Below, one piece after another: positions 17,894-27,492 of a DNA stretch of 64,000 nt. Below the pieces are notes generated by a model. The model saw only the letters and a program-made list of their open reading frames with translations, did no database searches and was not told the DNA's origin. Position numbers and translations under genes: made by a program. Position 1 is the first letter of the stretch; every line of letters begins with the position of its first letter. This stretch comes from Paenimyroides aestuarii. GTDB taxonomy: Bacteria > Bacteroidota > Bacteroidia > Flavobacteriales > Flavobacteriaceae. The stretch lies in NCBI RefSeq assembly GCF_024628805.1, contig NZ_CP102382.1, positions 1,488,001-1,552,000 of the forward strand, written 5' to 3'.

Positions 17894-20800
17894 ATGAGAT
17901 CAAAGTTTACTTGGATTTTAACTCTGTTCTTTGCTTTAATGATGCAAGTAGGTTTTGCACAAAAGCAAGTGACTGGAGTTGTAAGGACAGAATACGGTGA
18001 CCCAATTCCCGGGGCTACTGTAATGATAGTTGGTACTAAATTAGGTACTGATACAAATTTAGAAGGGGAATATACATTATCACTTAAAAAGGGCGATAGA
18101 ATCCAAGTGAATTACGAAGGATATAAGCCCGCAACTATTACCGTTTCAGATTCAAACATCTTAAACGTAACTTTAATTGAAGCCGATTTTATCGACTTAG
18201 GAGATGGAGTGATTGTTGATGTTTATAGAACAACATCTAAAGAAGAAAACGCTACGGCTGTATCTTCGGTGACTTCTAAAACAATTGAAGGTCGTCCTAA
18301 TGCTTCGATTATTCAAACATTACAAGGACAGGTGCCTGGTTTGAACATTATGACAGGTTCTGGTCAACCGGGTGCAACGAGTCAGGTTACATTACGTGGG
18401 CCTGGATCTATTAATGGTTCAACAGAACCTTTGTATGTAATCGATGGTATTCCAATGTCATCAAATCGTTTCCGTTCATTGAACCCTAACGAAATTGATC
18501 GTGTGGATATTTTGAAGGATGCTGGTGCAACGGCTATCTACGGTAACCGTGGAGCAAATGGTGTAATTGTTATTACCACTAAAAGAGGTTCTTTTGAATC
18601 TGATTTAAGTATCCGATATATCGGAACTACTGGGGTTTCATCTATTCAAAGAAACCAGTATAACTTGATGAATACTGCAGAGTATGATGATTTCGTTCGT
18701 ACTGCAAGAGGTTATTATCCAGGTATCGGTTCTAATTTAACAGCTGCTCAGCGAGCTATCGATACTAAATGGACGGATGTATTCTTTAACGATGCAATTC
18801 AACAAACGCATACTGTTACTTTTAGTGCTGGTGCTAAAAACCTTTCAACGTTTACATCAGTAGGTTACTCTGAATTTGGAGGTATTTTGAAAAATACTGA
18901 TTTAAAGCGTTTCAACTTAAGAACGAATTTAGATGGTAAGAATAATTCAGGAAGATTAACTTATGGTACTACTTTTAATGCAAATTATTCCAAATCTAAC
19001 ATGGAAAATTCTGCAGGTAGTAATGGTGTAAACCAAAATTACTTTTTAGGTGCATTTCAATCTTTACCATATTTGAATCCAAACAACTACTCAAATGGCT
19101 TTAATTTGTATGATGACTATAGAAATGGACGTGTCGGTATATCTGACGGTATGCCTTTATTCTTGTTAGATAAATTAAATACTACTGGTTTTGGTCAAAA
19201 TGAGTTAAAATTATTAGTTAATGGTAATATTTCTTATAAATTAAGCGATCACTTTAAATTATCTAATCAATCAGGTGTAGATTACCAAAATATCAATCAA
19301 AACAGTTGGACGAGATATGATGCTTTTAATGAGTATTTATTTGGTGTCCCACAGAATAGAGAGTTTTTTGGACGTGTTGGTGATATCAAAGAAGAGCGTA
19401 TGATTTTTACAACAAATACAAATTTACGTTATGAAAATACCTTTAATGAGGTACATAAAGTAACAGCTGCAGCATTTGTAGAATATGTAAAAGCACACTT
19501 TAGATCAAGTAGTATCAGTAAACAAGGTTTTGATCCGATCTTTTGGTCAGATGGTGGTTATACCGGTTGGGTAGGTAGTGCAGTTAATTATCAATTATAT
19601 GCCCCGACAGCTGGTTTATCTAGACAAGATGCAGGTTTGTTCTCATATTTTGGAACGGCAAGTTATGACTATGACAGACGTTATGGTTTAGATGCTACAA
19701 TTCGTCGTGATGCTTCTTTCCGTTTTACGGATGATAACCGTTGGGGAACCTTCTGGTCAGTGGCAGGACGTTGGAATATTAGCAATGAAGCTTTTATGAA
19801 AGATTCTGCTATCAATACTCTAAAATTAAGAGGTTCATATGGTACATCTGGTAACCAAGATATCTTGAATACTGGTTTATTTGGTGCTGCTCATTTATAT
19901 GACACACGTTATGCTTCAGGTGTTGGCTATAATGAAGAGTTAGGCTTAGCTTTAACTGGTTTACCTAATAGAAACTTACAATGGGAAGTTATTACACAAG
20001 CAAATATTGGTGTAGATTTTGGTGTATGGAATAATCGTTTAAGAGGTAGTGTAGATGTGTATAGAAAACAGACAGATGATTTGTATCTTGATACACCAAT
20101 TTCTGCGATTAACGGTTCTTCTACAATCAATGCAAACTTTGGTTCTATGAAAAATGATGGTGTTGAAGTAAACATTGCTGGGGATTTGATTCGTAAAGAT
20201 GAAACTAATACTAAGTTAACTTTGAGATTAGTGGGTGCTTATAACAAAAATGAAGTGTTAGACATTCCAACTGAAGATGGTACTTATTGGGACGGAAGTC
20301 TAGTAGGTTACCGAGAAGGACACATGGTTAATGAATTTTATATGGCAGAATATCTAGGAATTAATCCTGATAACGGTAACATGATGTTCCGTAGTAGAGA
20401 TGGTGGTGTTACAGAAGAGCCAAATGATGGAGATTTCCAATGGTTAAATAAATCTTCAATGCCAATTTATCAAGGTGGTTTTGGATTAGACTTTACACAT
20501 AAGGGCTGGTTCTTAACAGCTGACTTTACTTATGCACTAGATGCATGGAGATACGATAATGAGTATTATTTCTTTACAGCACCTACTTTGATTAAACAAA
20601 ATAATTTAACGAATGATTTACGTGATTATTGGACACCAGATAATAGAGACGCAAGCTTCCCTGCTTTAACAGGATCGAATTTCTCTTACGGTTCAGGTTC
20701 ATCATTCTATTTACAAGATGCATCTTACCTAAGATTAAGATTCGTAACGTTAGGTTACAACTTTAATCCTAAAGATCTTGGTTTTATGAAGTTGAGTGGT

Positions 20801-20941
20801 TTAAGAGTTTTTGCACAAGCTGAGAACTTATACACTTGGACTAAATGGAGAGGATGGGATGCTGAAAGTTCAAGATCTGTTGATTATGGACAATATCCAA
20901 CACCAAGAACAGTTTCTTTCGGTGTAGAAGTTCAATTTTAA
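17894..20941 (+). CDS. SusC/RagA-family TonB-linked outer-membrane protein
   Basis: Barrel component of a SusCD/RagAB nutrient importer. 1015 residues: signal peptide (QVGFAQ), carboxypeptidase-regulatory-like domain (about 25-95; GDPIPGATVMIVGTKLGT), plug with the SusC signatures VPGLNIMTGSGQPGATSQV, LYVIDGIPM, IDRVDILKDAGATAIYGNRG and ANGVIVITTKRG (about 115-230), and a large beta barrel ending RTVSFGVEVQF. No anti-sigma or hybrid regulator is nearby. The substrate is not given by sequence; no glycoside hydrolase accompanies it, and the upstream secreted protease hints at peptides. Confidence 0.95.
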   Translation: MRSKFTWILTLFFALMMQVGFAQKQVTGVVRTEYGDPIPGATVMIVGTKLGTDTNLEGEYTLSLKKGDRIQVNYEGYKPATITVSDSNILNVTLIEADFIDLGDGVIVDVYRTTSKEENATAVSSVTSKTIEGRPNASIIQTLQGQVPGLNIMTGSGQPGATSQVTLRGPGSINGSTEPLYVIDGIPMSSNRFRSLNPNEIDRVDILKDAGATAIYGNRGANGVIVITTKRGSFESDLSIRYIGTTGVSSIQRNQYNLMNTAEYDDFVRTARGYYPGIGSNLTAAQRAIDTKWTDVFFNDAIQQTHTVTFSAGAKNLSTFTSVGYSEFGGILKNTDLKRFNLRTNLDGKNNSGRLTYGTTFNANYSKSNMENSAGSNGVNQNYFLGAFQSLPYLNPNNYSNGFNLYDDYRNGRVGISDGMPLFLLDKLNTTGFGQNELKLLVNGNISYKLSDHFKLSNQSGVDYQNINQNSWTRYDAFNEYLFGVPQNREFFGRVGDIKEERMIFTTNTNLRYENTFNEVHKVTAAAFVEYVKAHFRSSSISKQGFDPIFWSDGGYTGWVGSAVNYQLYAPTAGLSRQDAGLFSYFGTASYDYDRRYGLDATIRRDASFRFTDDNRWGTFWSVAGRWNISNEAFMKDSAINTLKLRGSYGTSGNQDILNTGLFGAAHLYDTRYASGVGYNEELGLALTGLPNRNLQWEVITQANIGVDFGVWNNRLRGSVDVYRKQTDDLYLDTPISAINGSSTINANFGSMKNDGVEVNIAGDLIRKDETNTKLTLRLVGAYNKNEVLDIPTEDGTYWDGSLVGYREGHMVNEFYMAEYLGINPDNGNMMFRSRDGGVTEEPNDGDFQWLNKSSMPIYQGGFGLDFTHKGWFLTADFTYALDAWRYDNEYYFFTAPTLIKQNNLTNDLRDYWTPDNRDASFPALTGSNFSYGSGSSFYLQDASYLRLRFVTLGYNFNPKDLGFMKLSGLRVFAQAENLYTWTKWRGWDAESSRSVDYGQYPTPRTVSFGVEVQF

Positions 20942-20947
20942 TAATAA

Positions 20948-22567
20948 ATGATTATGAGAAAAATATTTTTAACTGCATTGTTAGCATCTGCTTTTTTAGC
21001 AGGTTGTTCCGATGCTTACGATATAGAGCAGGCTGGAGTTGTTACTGAAGAAAGCGATGTTTTTAGAGATGCAAATGATATTGGTAAGGGTTTAAGATAT
21101 GTATACGCACAATTTCCTGGCGAGTCTGAAATAAATTTTGATTCTTATTTTACAGATGAATTAGGTGTGGGTGTTGGAAATGCCGGACAAGGTATTAACG
21201 ACGGTAGCTATACATTTTTATTACAAGCCGGAAATGACGATGCCCAAGCGATTTGGGGAAGTTATTACGGAGTAGTTAACCGTGTAAACAGAATACTTAG
21301 TCGTATCGATGAAATGCTGTTACTCCCTGATGCTGAAACTACTGAGCTTAAACAGCATAAGGCACACGCATTAGTTCTTAGAGCGTACTGTCATTATAAG
21401 TTATTTGCATTTTTTACTCCTGACTATACCAATCCTAATGGTTTGTCTGTAATAAAGTTTGACTTTTTACAAACAGATGATTATACGCGTTTTGAAAAAC
21501 GATCTACTGTAGCAGAAATCGTTGCTTTTATTGAAAAAGATATTGCAGATGCTAAAGCACTTGTTGTAAATACTGATGGTACTCCGGGAAATATTTCTCC
21601 TGGTGGAAACATGTCAGGTAGTGGTTATGTAACTAATGAAATGGTTGAATCTATTTTGATAAAGATGTATTCGATGTTGCAAACTGCTGACTCTTATAAT
21701 AAATTAGAAATATCTTTCAACAAGGTAGCCGCTAACAAATCTATAGCAGATGTAATTACTTATATCGGTATGTTTGGTGAGAGTGCATCAGGTGCTGATT
21801 TTAATGAAGGAATTTTTAAATTAAATAGGGTTTCAACTCAAGGAACAGTGCAATCGGGTGTAGCTGCTGCATGGTATCCTGCAGAAGTTGGAGAAGCTCC
21901 ATATATGGAAATGGGACGTTCGTTATATAATGAATTGGATAAATTAGAGCCATCAAAACAAGGAACACCATATAGTTCTGATAGATTAGAAGCACGTTAT
22001 TTAGTTAACGTATTTAATACTTCTCAGGTGGCAACTAATTACGCTTCTTTATCACAAGATCAATATAGAGCAAACGATTTACTATATATTGGCAAGTATT
22101 CTGGAATTCCTAACAGACCTTTAATGAATAGTATTTGGATGTTCCGTTTTACTGATATGTTGTTGTCTCTAGCGGAAAAGCGTGCTTTTGAAGGACAGCT
22201 TACAGGTACAGTTGCTCTTAATGATTTCAGTAATGTGGAGTCAATTATCTACAACATTCGTGTAAATAGAAATTTAAGTATGGATAGTACACCTTTGTCT
22301 ATGCCTACAAATTTTTCAACACAACAAGCGGCTTTCGCTCGTATTTTAGAAGAGCGTAGAGTAGAGTTTGCTTTTGAAGGACATCGCTACTTAGACATGA
22401 AGCGTTTGGGTGTTCGTGCAGGTTCTCCTGGATTTGTACGTGATCCACAAGATTGTGCATCTACAAATGCTTGTAACTTACCTGCAACTAGCACGAAGTT
22501 AACAATGCCAATTCCTAGATCGGAAATGGTTTCAAATCCTAATATGGTTCAAAACCCTGGTTATTAA
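20948..22567 (+). CDS. SusD/RagB-family surface lipoprotein
   Basis: Lid and ligand-binding partner of the SusC protein. 539 residues; signal MIMRKIFLTALLASAFLAGC with lipobox Cys20 (the second ATG at 20954 is an equally good start), followed by SDAYD. The tetratricopeptide-like helical SusD fold shows in VNRILSRIDEMLLL ... HALVLRAYCHYKLFAFF near residues 100-160 and the C-terminal signature ILEERRVEFAFEGHRYLDMKRLG. It starts 6 bp behind susC and ends at a strong terminator. Confidence 0.94.
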   Translation: MIMRKIFLTALLASAFLAGCSDAYDIEQAGVVTEESDVFRDANDIGKGLRYVYAQFPGESEINFDSYFTDELGVGVGNAGQGINDGSYTFLLQAGNDDAQAIWGSYYGVVNRVNRILSRIDEMLLLPDAETTELKQHKAHALVLRAYCHYKLFAFFTPDYTNPNGLSVIKFDFLQTDDYTRFEKRSTVAEIVAFIEKDIADAKALVVNTDGTPGNISPGGNMSGSGYVTNEMVESILIKMYSMLQTADSYNKLEISFNKVAANKSIADVITYIGMFGESASGADFNEGIFKLNRVSTQGTVQSGVAAAWYPAEVGEAPYMEMGRSLYNELDKLEPSKQGTPYSSDRLEARYLVNVFNTSQVATNYASLSQDQYRANDLLYIGKYSGIPNRPLMNSIWMFRFTDMLLSLAEKRAFEGQLTGTVALNDFSNVESIIYNIRVNRNLSMDSTPLSMPTNFSTQQAAFARILEERRVEFAFEGHRYLDMKRLGVRAGSPGFVRDPQDCASTNACNLPATSTKLTMPIPRSEMVSNPNMVQNPGY

Positions 22568-22590
22568 TCAGTAGTTTTTATACTAAATTT

Positions 22591-22622
22591 AAAAAGAGAT
22601 GCTTTTGCATCTCTTTTTTTGT
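22591..22622 (+). terminator. terminator of the susC/susD-like operon
   Basis: 12-bp stem AAAAAGAGATGC / GCATCTCTTTTT, TTTT loop, T-run. Confidence 0.85.
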
Positions 22623-22644
22623 TATGATAGTTGCTAAAAAAATG

Positions 22645-22652
22645 TACTTTTG
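22645..22652 (+). promoter_or_regulatory. -7 element of the putative porin gene
   Basis: TACTTTTG fits TAnnTTTG 15 bp before the ATG at 22668. The TTG codon at 22650 is part of the element and therefore not the start. Confidence 0.5.
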
Positions 22653-22667
22653 TGTAAAATTTGCATT

Positions 22668-24692
22668 ATGCGTTTTCTTTTGGTTTTTATGATCTTTTTT
22701 TCGGTACACTGCAATGCACAAGTGCGAAAATTCGATAAAAAAATAAAATCGGGTACTACTTTGCGTACCAATAAAATAGATAATACTTCTGTGGGTAGGT
22801 TTTCTTCCATGAATTTACCGGCAAATGATTCTATAAAGATTAAAAAAATCATTACTAAAACTGGTGATACGGTTGCACCTATCGATCAATACAAAATTTT
22901 CAATGAAATAAATGGTACTTCTAATTTTGATACCATCCTTAACATTAAAAAGCAATATCAATTCAACTATTTGCGTAAAGATCTTTTTGGATTGTTACAA
23001 TTTAATAACGACGGTCAAACTTTTCAAGAATTAAACCCCAACCTTTTATCGGTTAATAATATCATCAATATGGGTTTTAACGCTCGACGATTTTCGTACC
23101 TTAACAAAGAAGATATAAGCTATTATAGGGTGCCAACACCTGCCTCTGAATTAATGTATCGTAGCGTTACAGGAAAAGGACAAAACTTAGATGCATTAAT
23201 CACTATGAATGTTTCAGAACAGTTGAATTTCTTTTTAGGCTACCGAGGTCTGCGCTCACAAGGTAGATATGTAAACCAACTTACATCAAACGGTAATTTT
23301 AGAATCGGATCGAGCTATTTTACAAAAAATAAACGCTACCAATTTAAAAATCATATCACTTTTCAGGATATTTCTAATGAAGAAAATGGCGGTTTGGTTT
23401 TTGTTAATGATTTTGAATCTTCTAATGATCCTTTTAACAACCGAGAAACGCTTCGGGTGCAGATTGCTGATGGAAAATCTCTTTTTAAAGGTTTACGAGG
23501 ATATTTCGACCATAGTTTTCAATTTAATAAATCAGAAAACAACAAAGCGTTATTGCGTCACCAACTTACTTATGAATATTTTTCAAATACCTACCAACAG
23601 GTTAATACCAATCCTTTTAATAGCAACACTCCTTATTTTGGTTCTTCTTTTGCATCAAGCATCTATGATAAAGTACGCCACACTCGGTTTGAAAACACCT
23701 TTGATTTAGCATTTGATTCAAAAAAAATAGGTCTGTTTGCTGTAAGCGCAGGTGTTTATCATTTTAATCATAGGTACCAATCAATCGTTTTTGATGAATT
23801 TAACAATAAAATTCCCAATCAATTAATTGATGATATTATCACGGTCGGCGGCTCGTATTTGTTGAATAAAGAAAAAGTAGTAGCCGATGCTTCTTTTAAA
23901 CAAGCAGTAGTAGGAAGATCTTTAACCGATTTTAAAATCAATGCAGCCTTTAATTTGAATGAAAACTACGGAATACAAGCATATTATCGTTTAGAAAGCA
24001 GGATTCCCGATTATACTTACCAGTTTTTTCAAAGTGGATATATTGGTTTGAACTGGTTGAATGATTTTTCGAATGAAAAAATCAGTACATTGAACGCCAA
24101 AATTCATTCGCCTTGGATTGATATCGAAGGAACTTATCAGCTCACTACCGATAAATTATATTTTAGTAATGATGCGTTGACTTTAAATCAAAACGGAAGG
24201 TTTCAACAATTGTTAGTTTCGCCCAAACAATACGGTAAAACGATTAATTACTTTATGATTAAAGGGCAAAAGGAATTTGCACTTGGCAAATGGGCATTAG
24301 ACAACACTGTTATGTTTCAGCAAGTAATTCAAGAAGATGCCATTTTGAATATTCCGCAAATAGTTACCCGAAACACCGTATATTTTCAAGATTTTGCGTT
24401 TAAAAAAGCATTGTTTTTTCAAACAGGTATCACTTTTAGCTATTTTACAAAATATTATGCCAATGAATACCATCCGGTTTTAGGTGATTTTGTAGTGCAG
24501 AACCAAGTAAAAGTGGGTAATTTTCCCATGTTTGATTTTTTCTTAAATGCCAAAATAAAAACCGCACAGATTTATATCAACATTGATCATTTCAATTCGG
24601 CGCTAACTGGTTACAACTATTACAATACACCCACATATCCTTACCGCGATTTAACTTTTAGATTGGGCATGAAATGGAATTTCTTTAATTAA
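22668..24692 (+). CDS. putative outer-membrane porin (Porin_10-like)
   Basis: 674 residues from the ATG at 22668, with signal peptide MRFLLVFMIFFSVHCNAQ. After a disordered, charged N-terminal stretch (about 20-85) the protein consists of alternating aromatic/polar beta strands to the end (FRLGMKWNFFN), as in outer-membrane barrels of the Bacteroidota putative-porin family. Segments such as YSIKDRVR-type turns and repeated YF.NTYQQ strands fit this. No substrate can be assigned. Monocistronic between two promoters. Confidence 0.75.
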   Translation: MRFLLVFMIFFSVHCNAQVRKFDKKIKSGTTLRTNKIDNTSVGRFSSMNLPANDSIKIKKIITKTGDTVAPIDQYKIFNEINGTSNFDTILNIKKQYQFNYLRKDLFGLLQFNNDGQTFQELNPNLLSVNNIINMGFNARRFSYLNKEDISYYRVPTPASELMYRSVTGKGQNLDALITMNVSEQLNFFLGYRGLRSQGRYVNQLTSNGNFRIGSSYFTKNKRYQFKNHITFQDISNEENGGLVFVNDFESSNDPFNNRETLRVQIADGKSLFKGLRGYFDHSFQFNKSENNKALLRHQLTYEYFSNTYQQVNTNPFNSNTPYFGSSFASSIYDKVRHTRFENTFDLAFDSKKIGLFAVSAGVYHFNHRYQSIVFDEFNNKIPNQLIDDIITVGGSYLLNKEKVVADASFKQAVVGRSLTDFKINAAFNLNENYGIQAYYRLESRIPDYTYQFFQSGYIGLNWLNDFSNEKISTLNAKIHSPWIDIEGTYQLTTDKLYFSNDALTLNQNGRFQQLLVSPKQYGKTINYFMIKGQKEFALGKWALDNTVMFQQVIQEDAILNIPQIVTRNTVYFQDFAFKKALFFQTGITFSYFTKYYANEYHPVLGDFVVQNQVKVGNFPMFDFFLNAKIKTAQIYINIDHFNSALTGYNYYNTPTYPYRDLTFRLGMKWNFFN

Positions 24693-24735
24693 AAAGTTGT
24701 AGCAATACCACTTTTTTCGTTTCTAAGCATTGTTG

Positions 24736-24743
24736 TATCTTTG
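24736..24743 (+). promoter_or_regulatory. -7 element of the PLP synthase gene
   Basis: TATCTTTG fits TAnnTTTG, 12 bp before the ATG at 24756. Confidence 0.5.
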
Positions 24744-24755
24744 CACAAATAATTG

Positions 24756-26117
24756 ATGATGAATTACGCAAAAAATATATTAGAAACCATTGGAAACACG
24801 CCTTTGGTACAGTTAAACCACATTGTGAAAGATTTGCCGTGCAAGGTTTTTGCAAAAGTAGAATATTTCAATCCGGGGCATTCATGTAAAGACCGTATGG
24901 CATTGCAAATGGTGGAAGACGCAGAAGCAGATGGACGTTTAAAACCGGGCGGAACCATTATTGAAGGTACTTCTGGAAACACCGGAATGGGCTTGGCTTT
25001 GGCAGCTATTGTAAAGGGATACAAGCTAATTTGTGTGATTACTGATAAGCAATCAAAAGAAAAGATGGATATTTTGCGTGCTGTTGGTGCAAAGGTGGTG
25101 GTTTGCCCTACCGATGTGGAACCAACCGATCCGCGCTCTTATTATTCCGTTTCTAAACGCTTATCAGAAGAAACACCAAACTCTTGGTATGTAAACCAAT
25201 ACGATAATCCATCGAACACAAAAGCAAATTACACGCAAACTGGTCCTGAAATTTGGAATCAAACCAATGGAAAAATCACCCATTTTATTGTAGGTGTTGG
25301 TACTGGAGGAACTATTTCGGGAGTTGGGAAGTATTTGAAAGAGCAAAATCCGAATGTGAAAGTTTGGGGTGTGGATACCTATGGTTCGGTTTTTAAAAAA
25401 TACCACGAAACCGGAATTTTCGACGAAAATGAGGTGTATTCGTATGTTACAGAAGGTATAGGTGAAGATATTTTGCCTAAAAACGTAAATTTCTCAGTAA
25501 TTGACCATTTTACAAAAGTAACCGATAAAGACGCAGCTGTATATTGCAGAAAACTAGCTTTAGAGGAAGGAATTTTTGTGGGAATGTCGTCAGGTTCGGC
25601 AATTAAAGGCTTGCTGCAGATGAAAGATCAGTTAAAACCAGATGATGTGGTGGTGGTTTTGTTTCATGATTCAGGTTCTAGATATATTGCTAAGATTTTT
25701 AACGATGATTGGATGCAGGAACGCGGTTATCTTGATAAGCAGTTGAAAACGGCAGAAGATTTAGTTAACAAAAACGACAAACCATTTGTAGTGGTGCGTA
25801 CCGAAGAATTAGTCAGCCATGCAGTTGACAGAATGCGAACGCATAGAATAGCACAAATTCCGGTAATTGATACTACTGGTTTTGTAGGCTCGTTAAACGA
25901 TTCTGATTTGTTGCAAGCGTATGTTGAAAACCCTGAAATTGCAGAAAAACCCATTAAAGAAATTATGGGCAAGCCTTACAAAGTTGTTTCAAAAGACACA
26001 ACAATTCACGAGGTATCAAAATTAATCAACCAAGACCATCAAGCAGTTTTGGTAGCTCTTGAAAACGGAAAGCACCATATCATCACCAAATACGATATCA
26101 TTAATTCCATTCAATAA
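24756..26117 (+). CDS. cystathionine beta-synthase / cysteine synthase-like PLP enzyme with two CBS domains
   Basis: Beta-replacement enzyme of sulfur amino acid metabolism. 453 residues. The PLP domain (1 to about 320) starts NILETIGNTPLVQLN, carries the Schiff-base Lys45 in GHSCKDRMA, the substrate loop EGTSGNTGMG and the phosphate loop GVGTGGTISGVG. A pair of CBS domains fills about 335-453 (VSHAVDRMRTHRIAQIPVIDTTGFVGSL; IMGKPYKVVSKDTTIHEV), as in cystathionine beta-synthase; these probably bind an adenosyl ligand. No haem-binding N-terminal extension is present. Whether serine or O-acetylserine is the substrate is undecided. ATG at 24756 or 24759. Confidence 0.92.
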   Translation: MMNYAKNILETIGNTPLVQLNHIVKDLPCKVFAKVEYFNPGHSCKDRMALQMVEDAEADGRLKPGGTIIEGTSGNTGMGLALAAIVKGYKLICVITDKQSKEKMDILRAVGAKVVVCPTDVEPTDPRSYYSVSKRLSEETPNSWYVNQYDNPSNTKANYTQTGPEIWNQTNGKITHFIVGVGTGGTISGVGKYLKEQNPNVKVWGVDTYGSVFKKYHETGIFDENEVYSYVTEGIGEDILPKNVNFSVIDHFTKVTDKDAAVYCRKLALEEGIFVGMSSGSAIKGLLQMKDQLKPDDVVVVLFHDSGSRYIAKIFNDDWMQERGYLDKQLKTAEDLVNKNDKPFVVVRTEELVSHAVDRMRTHRIAQIPVIDTTGFVGSLNDSDLLQAYVENPEIAEKPIKEIMGKPYKVVSKDTTIHEVSKLINQDHQAVLVALENGKHHIITKYDIINSIQ

Positions 26118-26129
26118 TAAAAACCCTCA

Positions 26130-26160
26130 AAGGAACTGTTTCAGGCAGTTCCTTTTTTTA
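26130..26160 (+). terminator. terminator of the PLP synthase gene
   Basis: 8- to 9-bp stem AAGGAACTG / CAGTTCCTT followed by a 7-T run. Confidence 0.85.
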
Positions 26161-26226
26161 TTTTTTATGTGTTGATAATTAGGAGTTTCCAAATTAATCT
26201 ACTATATTTATAAAAAGCTTTTTATT

Positions 26227-27492
26227 ATGAAAGAAGACTTTTTACATTATGTGTGGAGGTTCAAAAAGCTACATATTACGTCACTAAAAACGGTACAAAA
26301 CAACAATATTGTCATTAAAAATTTCGGATTGTATTTAGGAACAGAAGGCCCCGATTTTTTTAATTCACAAGTGTATATTGATGGGCAATTATGGGCAGGA
26401 AATATAGAAATGCATGTAAATGCATCGGATTGGTATGTGCATCATCATGAAATCGATCCGGCGTATCAAAATGTGATTCTTCATGTGGTTTGGAACAACG
26501 ATATTTCTGTGGTAAACAAAGCAGGAAAAGAACTGCCTACTTTGGTTTTGAAAGATTATGTGAACGAGGATGTTTTCAAAGCATACCATCAATTCAATGC
26601 CAATCCGCAATATGTTTTTTGCGAAGATTATCTGCATCATTTCAATAGCTTTGATTGGATTATTTGGAAAGAAAAATTGATGGTGGATCGTTTAGAGCAA
26701 TTCTCTAACCGTATTGTTGCAGAATTAAAGCAAACAAATAACAATTGGGAAGAAGCTTTTTACCGCTTGCTGCTTCGGAACTTTGGATTAAATGTAAACA
26801 ATGAAAATTTTTACGAGATTGCCCAAAATTTACCATTAAAAATCATTCGGAAAGAACAAACACATCCCATTCATTTAGAAGCTTTGTTTTTGGGAACGGC
26901 CAATTTATTGTCGGTTGATACGGAAGATTTTTACTTGCAAACGTTGCAAAAAACATATCATTTTTTAAAGCAAAAATATCATTTAAAGCAAACCGCAATA
27001 CCGCCTACTTTTTTTAAGTTGCGGCCCGATAATTTTCCAACAATACGGCTGGTTCAGTTTGTTGCATTTTTGTTTAATCAACCTTTTTTGTTTAATTTAA
27101 TTCGCAACCCAGAAACCATTTGCACCAACAATCATCTCTTAGGGGCAAGTGTGTCTGATTATTGGAAAACACATTACGTGTTTGGAAAAGAACATGTAGC
27201 GCGCAACAAAACCATTTCGGAATCGTTTTATAATTTATTGTTGGTAAATACCATTTTGCCTTTTCAATATGTATATCATCAACAATTAGGAACCGATGTG
27301 TTGGAAGAAGTTTTGCAACATTATCAATCAATAGCAGCCGAAAAAAACAGCACAATTGATTTATTTAAAAAGTTAAAAGTATCGGTAGAATCATCTTTAG
27401 ACAGTCAAGCGTTATTGCATTTAAAGAAAAATTACTGCGATGCACGGCGCTGCTTAAGTTGTGAAGTGGGCATTAAGTTAATGAATCGATAA
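26227..27492 (+). CDS. DUF2851 family protein
   Basis: 421 residues, no signal peptide or membrane segment. It matches the Bacteroidota DUF2851 family throughout: the start KEDFLHYVWRFKKL, GTEGPDFFNSQVYIDGQLWAGNIEMHV, WYVHHHEIDPAYQNVILHVVW, and the end CDARRCLSCEVGIKLM with three clustered cysteines. The Gly-Asn-Ile-Glu-hh-h-Ser/Asp-like core and the adjacent helix-hairpin-helix protein make a nucleic-acid-linked role possible, but function is unknown. The next ATG follows its stop directly. Confidence 0.88.
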   Translation: MKEDFLHYVWRFKKLHITSLKTVQNNNIVIKNFGLYLGTEGPDFFNSQVYIDGQLWAGNIEMHVNASDWYVHHHEIDPAYQNVILHVVWNNDISVVNKAGKELPTLVLKDYVNEDVFKAYHQFNANPQYVFCEDYLHHFNSFDWIIWKEKLMVDRLEQFSNRIVAELKQTNNNWEEAFYRLLLRNFGLNVNNENFYEIAQNLPLKIIRKEQTHPIHLEALFLGTANLLSVDTEDFYLQTLQKTYHFLKQKYHLKQTAIPPTFFKLRPDNFPTIRLVQFVAFLFNQPFLFNLIRNPETICTNNHLLGASVSDYWKTHYVFGKEHVARNKTISESFYNLLLVNTILPFQYVYHQQLGTDVLEEVLQHYQSIAAEKNSTIDLFKKLKVSVESSLDSQALLHLKKNYCDARRCLSCEVGIKLMNR

